Position numbers and translations under genes: made by a program. Shown here in pieces: positions 1 through 5,908 of a stretch of DNA of 6,587 nt. The first letter of the stretch is position 1, and each line of letters opens with the position of its first letter. Source of the DNA: Candidatus Hodarchaeota archaeon (GTDB lineage Archaea; Asgardarchaeota; Heimdallarchaeia; Hodarchaeales; Hodarchaeaceae); contig JAEOTU010000331.1 in assembly GCA_016839665.1 (NCBI GenBank), positions 1-6,587 of the forward strand. The letters run 5' to 3'. The notes under the pieces are model-generated. The model saw only the letters and a program-made list of their open reading frames with translations. It was not told the DNA's origin and ran no database searches.

Positions 1-2
1 AA

Positions 3-1475
3 CAGTTAATCCAACATTATGAGACCCCTCCATATATGGGGTCAAAAGATGTCATTGTTACCAATAACTTCATGTGTTTGGTCGCTTATTCTGCTGGGAC
101 AGGAACTAATACTACAACAATGGACATAGATGACGAACTCTATATCGGATACACTTTTAGTGTTCAACAAATTACTGAAGCAATTAATGATGTCTTACTC
201 GCGAATGGCCACACCTACCAAATTGGGGACTATAATTACAAACCTAGCTTCATACCAATTACTGATGGCTATAAGTTTGGCATTGAATATTCAAACATGT
301 TCGTTTTATGGCAAAAAATCGATGATGTTCCTAAAGGAATCAATATTTTCGGACCTGGGTTCGAGAGTTATAGGAAGGCATCTGCAAACGGTATTGTGTT
401 TGGAGAAAACATTGCTGCTGCCACGGTTCTAGATTCTCTTTCCTTTGAATATGAATTTAGGACACAAGATATGACAGGTCTTAATAATTATGTCTTAGGA
501 ACGGTCACAACCCATTATGACATTGGAGAAACTAATTTCCTTTTGCTGAAAGAAAGTACTATTCCAACATCAAACTGGATCCATACTCCATTTATCGCGG
601 CCCCTCAATACACCTTCGATGTGCCTGTTGGCCTTGCGGGCCAACAAATTGGTGGGCTTCCAGTACTTCCAAGTGCTGTGCAAGTTACTATGCCCAATTT
701 AGGATTCTATGTTGACGATGATGCGAAAGCACGGATCCATATGCAGGATGGATTTGGTTTGACAGTAGCGACTGCAACATCAACGTTTGGAGTCAATGTT
801 TCAGATCCCACATTTGATGATAACACTGACAATGCCACGAATCCGACAATCGATATGTTGATGGGTGGAAACACCTTCTTCTTTACTGAATTCACTGGGA
901 AAACCAATTATAAGCTAAAAGGATTGGAAACTCTTATGGGTATTGATCCGAATACTGATCGTCCAGTGGTAATATTACCGTTCACTCCTGTTGGCTGGGC
1001 TATCAAAGATAATGCTGCTAAGGAGTATTTTAGTGTTGAATTTGAGCTAGCTTATAGATTCACCAAATTGGTTGCTTCAAAATTATCACCTGCGTTCACA
1101 ACCTATCCTGGATCAGCCAGCATATATGTGACCAATATGATTTACTTCACGTTCACAGAGTTCTCAGAGTGGTATGGTGGGGAAATCATCCACGATCCTG
1201 CTTATTCTGCTGTTGCTGCTACAATCACAAATGACACTACAACAACGACTATAACCACAACTACTACAACAACCACGACTACTACGACAACAACCACAAC
1301 CACTACAACAACTACTACGGAAACCATTTCACCTACAACAACAACTTTCATCCAATCAGATTCAATCACTACTAAGACTACTATTCCGGTTATCACTCCC
1401 AGCTTTTTATTCCCAACGGTATTGAGTTTGGTTCTACTTGCTGTGATTTTGTTACGTAGAGGGAAAAATAAATAA
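3..1475 (+). CDS. Threonine-stalk, C-terminally anchored surface protein (5'-partial)
   Basis: Probable cell-surface protein of unknown function, displayed outside the cell and held by one C-terminal membrane helix. The first ATG is at 36, but the frame stays open without a stop back to the window edge (reading QLIQHYETPPY before that Met). No signal peptide follows the Met, so the real start lies upstream. Numbered from the Met at 36: residues 1-399 form a predicted beta-rich ectodomain, rich in aromatic residues, Thr and Asn, with few Cys. N-glycosylation sequons occur at N25, N254, N266 and N399. Residues 401-428 are almost pure Thr (5 Thr, Ile, then 22 Thr). A linker follows (about 429-454), then a hydrophobic helix at about 457-473 and a basic RRGKNK tail. 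This stalk-helix-basic-tail order is known from archaeal S-layer-like and archaeosortase-processed proteins. I do not recognise a domain in the ectodomain. The surface location is a confident inference; the role is unknown. Confidence 0.85.
   Translation, partial: QLIQHYETPPYMGSKDVIVTNNFMCLVAYSAGTGTNTTTMDIDDELYIGYTFSVQQITEAINDVLLANGHTYQIGDYNYKPSFIPITDGYKFGIEYSNMFVLWQKIDDVPKGINIFGPGFESYRKASANGIVFGENIAAATVLDSLSFEYEFRTQDMTGLNNYVLGTVTTHYDIGETNFLLLKESTIPTSNWIHTPFIAAPQYTFDVPVGLAGQQIGGLPVLPSAVQVTMPNLGFYVDDDAKARIHMQDGFGLTVATATSTFGVNVSDPTFDDNTDNATNPTIDMLMGGNTFFFTEFTGKTNYKLKGLETLMGIDPNTDRPVVILPFTPVGWAIKDNAAKEYFSVEFELAYRFTKLVASKLSPAFTTYPGSASIYVTNMIYFTFTEFSEWYGGEIIHDPAYSAVAATITNDTTTTTITTTTTTTTTTTTTTTTTTTTTTETISPTTTTFIQSDSITTKTTIPVITPSFLFPTVLSLVLLAVILLRRGKNK
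1236..1319 (+). repeat. Threonine-codon tract encoding the surface-protein stalk
   Basis: This is an ACN trinucleotide tract of 28 codons, all Thr except one ATA (Ile) at 1251-1253. The last 22 codons are uninterrupted Thr and use all four Thr codons in mixed order (8 ACA, 7 ACT, 4 ACC, 3 ACG). At the DNA level it is therefore degenerate, not a clean microsatellite. This suggests the amino-acid composition is what is maintained, probably as an O-glycosylated rigid spacer between ectodomain and membrane. Confidence 0.85.
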
Positions 1476-1503
1476 TTCCCAAGGTAATTGGTTCTAGATT
1501 AAT

Positions 1504-2943
1504 TCAATTATCTTCAACAATCAATTCATCTGGGAATTTTCTAAAGACTAGCAGCGCTAGTAACATCGGAATGAACGCTAAAACACCCATTAACAAGATG
1601 GGTCCTAATGGATCGTAATAATAATAATAAATACCTAATTCTGGAGGATAATCGGGATGAAGGGCTCTCCCAGCAACAAACGCTCCCAGAATTAATCCTT
1701 CCAGGAAGATAGCAATGGCGATGGCCAGCTTCTCTGTAAATTCTTGAAAAGCATAGTACATCGATTCTCTTCGGAGACCAAGCCTTCTTTCCTCGTCATC
1801 AACAATATCGCCTACGATAGTTGGTGGAAATATCCACAATCCACCCATTCCAAAGCCTATTATGGCAACCATCACAAAAGAAATGAGGATTCTCACCTGC
1901 AAGAAATCAAGATCCAACACTGTTGAATCTAATATATTTTCTGGAACTAAGACGAATAAGAAGCTGAGAAGAAGAGGAAAAGTGAATATCATCATTGAAT
2001 AGGTAAAAGCTTGTTTTTTTCCGATTTTCCTAGCTAATGCTCCCCAAACTGGGAAACTAATTAATGCGAACAGGATCCACGGTGCTGTCATTACCATTGT
2101 ATCGCCAAGACCGAGTAGAAGGACACTGACGGCAAAGAAAGGCATTATAGCACTCAAAATACGGAAACTAAATTGCATTCCGATCTGGTTAGCTAGATAA
2201 ATTCGATAAGGGCGATTTTGCAAACTTATACGTAAGGATTCGATCAAAGAGACCCTAGATTGTTTTTCAATATCTTCGCTGAGTAATTCTTGTATCGGGA
2301 GGACAGCCATAATTGTCAAAAGCACAATTATTCCTAAAATTATGCTTGTATTTGAGAAACCTATGTTTTCATAAAGCATGGGAGCAAAAACCACTCCAAC
2401 AACATTAGCCAACAAAGCGAAAATATTCCCCCACACAGATAATGTTATTCGTTCGCTTGATGTAGGTGCAATTTCGGGTAAAAGGGCGTAGATAGGTACA
2501 AATACGAATGTAAATAATGCATCAAAAATTGATATTATGATGAAGAGATAAGCTATTAGTAAAATCCCTCCCAACCCATCTGAAAACCATGTTAAGAGAA
2601 ATATTGGCGGATTGAATAACAATATAAAAGCCAACGTCATAGGAACTAACCCAACGATAACAAATGGTCTTCGTCGTCCCCACCGTTTCCAGCGTGTATT
2701 ATCAGATAACCAACCTACTACTGGATTAACAAAAGCATCCACAAGTCGCCCAACCATGAGAGCAGCTCCTACTAAAGCTCCTATTACCCATGGGTCGAGA
2801 TTGACACCCGTCATGCCCTCTGTTAAGTAAAAGAAGAGAACAAATCCTAGAATTGAAGCGTTAATAATTGAAATACCAAAATTACTTGTTGAATATAGAA
2901 ATATTTCTTTGCGTGTCAATTTTCGTTTCTGAATCATACTCAT
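1504..2943 (-). CDS. MFS transporter, GPH (glycoside-pentoside-hexuronide:cation symporter)-like
   Basis: Twelve-helix secondary transporter of the cytoplasmic membrane, 479 aa, the usual length for the family. The N-terminal half carries the GPH/MFS_2 signature in loop 2-3: GRLVDAF at 65-71, NP at 73-74, then SDNTRWKRWGRRRPF at 80-94. The C-terminal half has the matching motif GDIVDDEERRLGLRRES at 378-394 followed by MYYAFQEFTEK, typical of the loop before helix 11. Helices lie roughly at 16-40, 51-77, 94-112, 126-154, 168-190, 199-218, 255-280, 285-305, 311-334, 350-375, 400-425 and 446-467, with a charged central loop at 219-248. Family members move sugars or glycosides with H+ or Na+. SLC45-type sugar carriers share the RWGRRRPF motif, so the substrate here cannot be assigned. 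The ATG start is supported by GAGAGG on the - strand (2950-2955), 6 bases away. It is last of three co-oriented genes, 57 bases after the BI-1 gene. A run of five Tyr (439-443) sits in the external loop before helix 12. Confidence 0.9.
   Translation of the reverse strand: MSMIQKRKLTRKEIFLYSTSNFGISIINASILGFVLFFYLTEGMTGVNLDPWVIGALVGAALMVGRLVDAFVNPVVGWLSDNTRWKRWGRRRPFVIVGLVPMTLAFILLFNPPIFLLTWFSDGLGGILLIAYLFIIISIFDALFTFVFVPIYALLPEIAPTSSERITLSVWGNIFALLANVVGVVFAPMLYENIGFSNTSIILGIIVLLTIMAVLPIQELLSEDIEKQSRVSLIESLRISLQNRPYRIYLANQIGMQFSFRILSAIMPFFAVSVLLLGLGDTMVMTAPWILFALISFPVWGALARKIGKKQAFTYSMMIFTFPLLLSFLFVLVPENILDSTVLDLDFLQVRILISFVMVAIIGFGMGGLWIFPPTIVGDIVDDEERRLGLRRESMYYAFQEFTEKLAIAIAIFLEGLILGAFVAGRALHPDYPPELGIYYYYYDPLGPILLMGVLAFIPMLLALLVFRKFPDELIVEDN
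1615..1629 (-). repeat. Five-tyrosine codon run in the transporter (short ATA microsatellite)
   Basis: On the + strand this is GTA followed by four ATA. Read on the - strand it is four TAT codons and one TAC, giving Tyr 439-443 of the transporter. The run lies in the loop between helices 11 and 12, beside two more Tyr/Pro-rich stretches. It is short enough to be chance, but such runs can change length by slippage. Confidence 0.6.
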
Positions 2944-3000
2944 ACCAATCCTCTCTTGTCAATTATTATATGATAAGTCTTAAACCACTGAATTATCTTG
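2944..3000 (-). promoter_or_regulatory. Intergenic leader of the transporter gene: ribosome binding site and weak TATA-like element
   Basis: The - strand ribosome binding site GAGAGG is at 2950-2955, 6 bases from the ATG. Further upstream the - strand reads CTTATCATATAATAATTG (2960-2977), an AT-rich stretch resembling an archaeal TATA box. It lies only about 20-30 bases from the ATG, so a promoter here would give an almost leaderless transcript. That sits poorly with the clear ribosome binding site. Read-through from the BI-1 gene is at least as likely. Confidence 0.3.
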
Positions 3001-3681
3001 TTAGTCGCGACTACCACCGAACATATAGATAAAAATCATAAAAAATTGCTTCAGTAAGTAAATTATGTCATAAAAAAGCCATAACGCCATGAGGGCGGGA
3101 GAAGAAAAAGCTTTGTTTTCTAATCGAGCAAAATCTATGAACATGTAAATACTGAAGATAACAGCACCAAATAGACTAATAATAAAATAAAAAAGCGGAT
3201 TAGCTGAAAAAATAAAAAAGCCGAATAATGTCAGAATAAGAAAACAAATAACTAAAATTATAGCCAGTTTTGAAATTTGATTAATTCTTTGGTATGTATG
3301 ACCCGAAAAAAGATAAGCTGCAAGGACAACAACAGATGTTGAACCAACGGCTCCTACTACAATCGCAATATCAAATGCAAGGGCAATATATACCAGTAAA
3401 GAAAGTGTAATTGAGCTACAGATTGCAAAAGAGTATAATAAAATCGTGGCCGTAGATTCACTTAACTGTGAGCGGAATAACGCGGTAAATAAAAGGATCA
3501 TAATAATTATGAATTCACCAGCAGCTCCTAGGTAGTAGAGAAAGATAGGAATGTCTAACCATAACATTACTCCAACAGTGATAGTAGCCAGCAGTAATGC
3601 TATCCCTAAATGCCTATAAGCATCAACTTTAATATCATAACCCACATATTCTCTCGTTCTAGCTCTGTATTGATATGACAT
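3001..3681 (-). CDS. Bax inhibitor-1/YetJ (BI-1, UPF0005, TMBIM) family membrane protein
   Basis: Integral membrane protein of 226 aa from the preferred start, close to the usual length of prokaryotic BI-1 proteins. A short charged N-terminus (1-25) is followed by seven hydrophobic segments at about 26-42, 43-67, 79-99, 102-124, 137-157, 162-183 and 195-220. The family signature sits in the last two helices: YMFIDFARLEN (D183), then ALMALWLFYDIIYLL (D205), ending in GGSRD. A membrane-embedded Glu (E56) lies in helix 2. In the studied bacterial member YetJ, the two Asp form a pH-sensitive latch of a calcium leak; the correspondence is inferred from motif position. The ATG at 3681 is preferred because GTGAG (3686-3690) lies 4 bases before it and fits an archaeal ribosome binding site. 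A GTG at 3690 would add three residues but has no such site. The gene lies between the acyl-CoA ligase and transporter genes on the same strand. Confidence 0.85.
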   Translation of the reverse strand: MSYQYRARTREYVGYDIKVDAYRHLGIALLLATITVGVMLWLDIPIFLYYLGAAGEFIIIMILLFTALFRSQLSESTATILLYSFAICSSITLSLLVYIALAFDIAIVVGAVGSTSVVVLAAYLFSGHTYQRINQISKLAIILVICFLILTLFGFFIFSANPLFYFIISLFGAVIFSIYMFIDFARLENKAFSSPALMALWLFYDIIYLLKQFFMIFIYMFGGSRD

Positions 3682-3693
3682 ACTACTCACTTC

Positions 3694-3713
3694 TACAGAT
3701 TATTATCTCTGTA
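3694..3713. repeat. Short inverted repeat just upstream of the BI-1 gene
   Basis: TACAGA (3694-3699) and TCTGTA (3708-3713) are perfect inverted repeats separated by 8 bases. They begin 13 bases upstream of the preferred ATG at 3681, directly before its GTGAG ribosome binding site. This could be an operator-type dyad or a small mRNA hairpin affecting translation. At 6 bp per arm, chance is possible. Confidence 0.4.
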
Positions 3714-3717
3714 AGGA

Positions 3718-3777
3718 TGAACTCTAAATTTTGACCCAGCTACGTGAAATTGAGAACTATGGGTTCATTAGAGTTCA
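3718..3777. repeat. 10-bp perfect inverted repeat filling the ligase/BI-1 gap
   Basis: TGAACTCTAA (3718-3727) is the exact reverse complement of TTAGAGTTCA (3768-3777). Inside the 40-base spacer, CCCA (3735-3738) can pair with TGGG (3760-3763), with an adjacent A-U and a G-U pair, so the transcript could fold into a two-part imperfect hairpin of about 60 nt. It starts 5 bases after the stop codon of the acyl-CoA ligase gene. No U-run follows on the - strand, so a classical intrinsic terminator is not supported. An mRNA 3'-end or processing structure, or a protein-binding dyad, would fit. Confidence 0.55.
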
Positions 3778-3782
3778 AATAG

Positions 3783-5699
3783 TTATTCCTTAACAATATC
3801 TTTCATTAGATCTATGGCCGAAGACACTTCGTCAATGCTTGCTCCATCTTCGATTGTGCTTAAATCACCTAATTTTTTCCCTTCGTAAACACCCTTCATT
3901 ATTCTTCTCATAATCTTACCACTCCGGGTTTTAGGGAGCATAGTAACAATTTCAACCGCCTTAGGAGTAGCTATCGGACCAATATCATTCCTAACAACTT
4001 GGATAATCTCCTTTTTCAGTTCATTTGTAGGTTCAAATCCTTGTTTAATAACTACAAATGCAATGATTACCGTACCTTTCAATGGATCCTCAACACCAAT
4101 GCATGAGGTTTCAGCGACGGCTTCATGAGATGATATTGCTTCTTCAATTTCACGAGTACCTAGTCTATGCCCTGCAATCTTTATAACTTCATCTGCTCTT
4201 CCAAGAACTTTGAAGTATCCGTCTTCATCTTGAATTGCGTAATCACCCGTGTTGTAGTATTGTTTTCCTGGGAAAAACTCCCAATAGGTCTTTTTGTATC
4301 TCTCATCGTCACCATAAACAGTCATTAACGTTCCTGGAGGTAATGGTGGCCGTGAGACAAGCGTTCCTTTTTCTCCTCGAGGTATTTCATTACCCTTTTC
4401 GTCTACAACCAAAAGATCATACCCCATTGCCGCTACACCCGCAAAACCAGGTTTTATGGGAAGATCTTCAATACATCGTCCCGTTAAAATACTCCATCCA
4501 GATTCAGTTTGCCAATAGTGATCAACTACCCTCGTGCCAAGTATTTTCTTAGCCCATTGGTATGTAGGCTCATCCAAAGGTTCACCTGCAAGAAAGAAGA
4601 TACGTAAGGAGGATAAATCACGTTCTTTTATCCAACTTTCGGGATATTTTCGCAAAATCCGTAATGCAGTTGGTGCAGAGAAAACTACAGTTACTCCATA
4701 TTTTTCCATTACTTTCCACCAAGCATCAGGTTTAGGATGTATAGGTGTTCCTTCATAGATTACTGTTGGAATACCTAGAAGTAACGGAGCGTAAATAATA
4801 TACGAATGGCCAACAACCCAGCCTATATCACTTGTGGAGAAATAGACATCTCGGTCAGGTTGACAGTCATAAATCTGAGTCATTGATGCATGTAAAGCCA
4901 CCATGTAACCCCCAGTGTCACGAAGAACTCCTTTGGGTATTCCAGACGTACCAGATGTATAAAGAATATAGGATGGATCTGTAGAATCCATAATTTCTGG
5001 TTCGACGAAATTCATGCTTTTTGATTCAAGAAGTTCCATCCAATCAAGGTCACGGCCTTCATTTCTTGGAAATTCTGGATCTAACCCTCGGTTTAATACA
5101 ATTACATGTTCTATCTTCGCAGTTGATATTTCCAATGCATCATCTACGATCTTCTTGAGTTTAACAACTTTTCCCATGCGACTTCCAGCATCACATGTTA
5201 ATAATAATTTTGGTTCAGCATCATCAATCCTACCTGCCAAAGATTCTCGACTAAAACCAGCAAAGACAACAGAATGGATTGCTCCGATACGAACACAAGC
5301 CAACATTGCAATCTGTGCTTCTGGAATCATAGGTAGATAAATTACAATACGATCTCCCTTTTTAATTCCAAGATTCTTTAGAACGCCTGCAAATTTATTC
5401 ACTTCTTTATAGAGATGATAATAAGTATAGACTCGAGATTGTCCTGTTTCTGGACTTTCCCAGATGACTGCAGCTGTAGCCCTTCTTTTACCGAGAGCAT
5501 GTCTATCAACCGCGTTGTAACAAAGATTTGTTTTCCCTCCAATAAACCATCTGAAGAATGGATAATTAGAATCATCTAATACTTGATCCCATTTTTTGTA
5601 CCAGTGTAGTTTTTCTGCCTCTCTTCTCCAGAATTCGTCAGGATTTTCGAGAGACAACGAATGAGCTTCTTTGTATGAGCTATATTTCAAATTCTCCAC
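3783..5699 (-). CDS. AMP-forming acyl-CoA synthetase, propionate--CoA ligase (PrpE/ACSS3)-like
   Basis: Cytosolic enzyme joining a short-chain fatty acid, probably propionate, to CoA using ATP via an acyl-adenylate. At 638 aa it has full length for the acetyl/propionyl-CoA synthetase family. Visible motifs in order: RWFIGGKTNLCYNAVDRH (50-67), the ATP-binding loop YTSGTSGIPKG (247-257) with VLRDTGGY after it, DIGWVVGHSY (291-300), HYWQTESGW (394-402), NTGDYA (483-488), hinge and CoA segment GRADEVIKIAGHRLG (500-514), and the C-terminal SGKIMRR (593-599) with catalytic Lys595. That Lys is the residue acetylated in related Acs enzymes. RDTGGY after the loop and HYWQTESGW match propionyl-CoA synthetases better than acetyl-CoA synthetases (typically HTTGGY and WWQTETG); acetate or another short acid remains possible. 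The start is GTG with AGGA only 2 bases away; a TTG three codons later (5690) is an alternative. It heads the - strand cluster, and a 206-base divergent region precedes it. Confidence 0.92.
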   Translation of the reverse strand: MENLKYSSYKEAHSLSLENPDEFWRREAEKLHWYKKWDQVLDDSNYPFFRWFIGGKTNLCYNAVDRHALGKRRATAAVIWESPETGQSRVYTYYHLYKEVNKFAGVLKNLGIKKGDRIVIYLPMIPEAQIAMLACVRIGAIHSVVFAGFSRESLAGRIDDAEPKLLLTCDAGSRMGKVVKLKKIVDDALEISTAKIEHVIVLNRGLDPEFPRNEGRDLDWMELLESKSMNFVEPEIMDSTDPSYILYTSGTSGIPKGVLRDTGGYMVALHASMTQIYDCQPDRDVYFSTSDIGWVVGHSYIIYAPLLLGIPTVIYEGTPIHPKPDAWWKVMEKYGVTVVFSAPTALRILRKYPESWIKERDLSSLRIFFLAGEPLDEPTYQWAKKILGTRVVDHYWQTESGWSILTGRCIEDLPIKPGFAGVAAMGYDLLVVDEKGNEIPRGEKGTLVSRPPLPPGTLMTVYGDDERYKKTYWEFFPGKQYYNTGDYAIQDEDGYFKVLGRADEVIKIAGHRLGTREIEEAISSHEAVAETSCIGVEDPLKGTVIIAFVVIKQGFEPTNELKKEIIQVVRNDIGPIATPKAVEIVTMLPKTRSGKIMRRIMKGVYEGKKLGDLSTIEDGASIDEVSSAIDLMKDIVKE

Positions 5700-5905
5700 G
5701 TTCCTAATTCTATAGTAATGATAAGACCTGAAATAGTAATTACAGTTGCGTTCTGTCGTTTACTTAAAAATAATTTTCTGACTGCTTGGAAAAACAAACG
5801 AAATTTTTTGCTTTGGCAAAGAAGATTAAAAGCAAAAAATATTCCAAATCAATTGTTTTGTAAAACGAGTAGTTTATCGGTTAGGATCAATTAGAGGATG
5901 TTCAA
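5700..5905. promoter_or_regulatory. Divergent intergenic region between ligase and metallophosphoesterase genes
   Basis: This gene-free stretch should hold both divergent promoters. For the ligase (- strand), the best TATA-like element is TATTTTTAAG (5763-5772), about 64-73 bases from the GTG start. For the phosphoesterase (+ strand), candidates are AAAAAATATT (5834-5843) and GTTTATCGG (5872-5880). The second would start transcription close to the coding region. These matches are by eye in AT-rich DNA and are weak individually. A large inverted repeat occupies the middle. Confidence 0.45.
5786..5847. repeat. 12-bp perfect inverted repeat with outer arms in the divergent promoter region
   Basis: ATTTTTTGCTTT (5803-5814) is the exact reverse complement of AAAGCAAAAAAT (5829-5840), with a 14-base spacer. 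An outer pair, TTGGAA (5786-5791) and TTCCAA (5842-5847), nests around it asymmetrically. The spacer edge also holds the small palindrome CTTTGGCAAAG (5811-5821). Both flanking genes point away from it, so a terminator is not expected here. An operator for divergent control, or a structured leader, is more plausible. The low-complexity A/T arms reduce the significance. Confidence 0.5.
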
Positions 5906-5908
5906 TTG
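5894..5908 (+). promoter_or_regulatory. Ribosome binding site and TTG start that define the metallophosphoesterase start
   Basis: GAGG at 5894-5897 lies 8 bases before TTG at 5906-5908. The reading frame is closed by TAG at 5882-5884, and TTG is the only start-type codon between that stop and the conserved SDLH motif. The nearby ATG at 5898 is in another frame and meets a stop after seven codons. The TTG start is therefore well supported. Confidence 0.75.

Noticed and set aside
130..432. + strand open frame of 100 codons inside the surface-protein gene
   Set aside because: It overlaps the well-supported frame, has no recognisable motif or ribosome binding site and reads like an alternative-frame shadow.
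1236..1319. Possible CRISPR array or minisatellite
   Set aside because: There is no repeat-spacer periodicity. The pattern is three-base codon degeneracy in a coding frame.
1202..1396. Antisense open frame of 64 codons encoding mostly valine
   Set aside because: It is the mirror of the Thr-codon tract (ACN read backwards gives NGT, and its frame gives GTN). Its composition is explained entirely by the real gene on the + strand.
3682..3690. GTG at 3690 as the BI-1 start
   Set aside because: No ribosome binding site precedes it, and the GTGAG itself is well placed as the ribosome binding site for the ATG at 3681. It remains possible and changes only three residues.
3694..3777. Intrinsic terminator after the ligase gene
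   Set aside because: The inverted repeats are not followed by a U-run on the - strand, so only a generic structure or dyad can be claimed.
5014..5340. + strand open frame of 108 codons antisense to the acyl-CoA ligase
   Set aside because: It lies wholly within a gene with dense conserved motifs on the other strand. Its Ser/Ile-rich sequence shows no family features.
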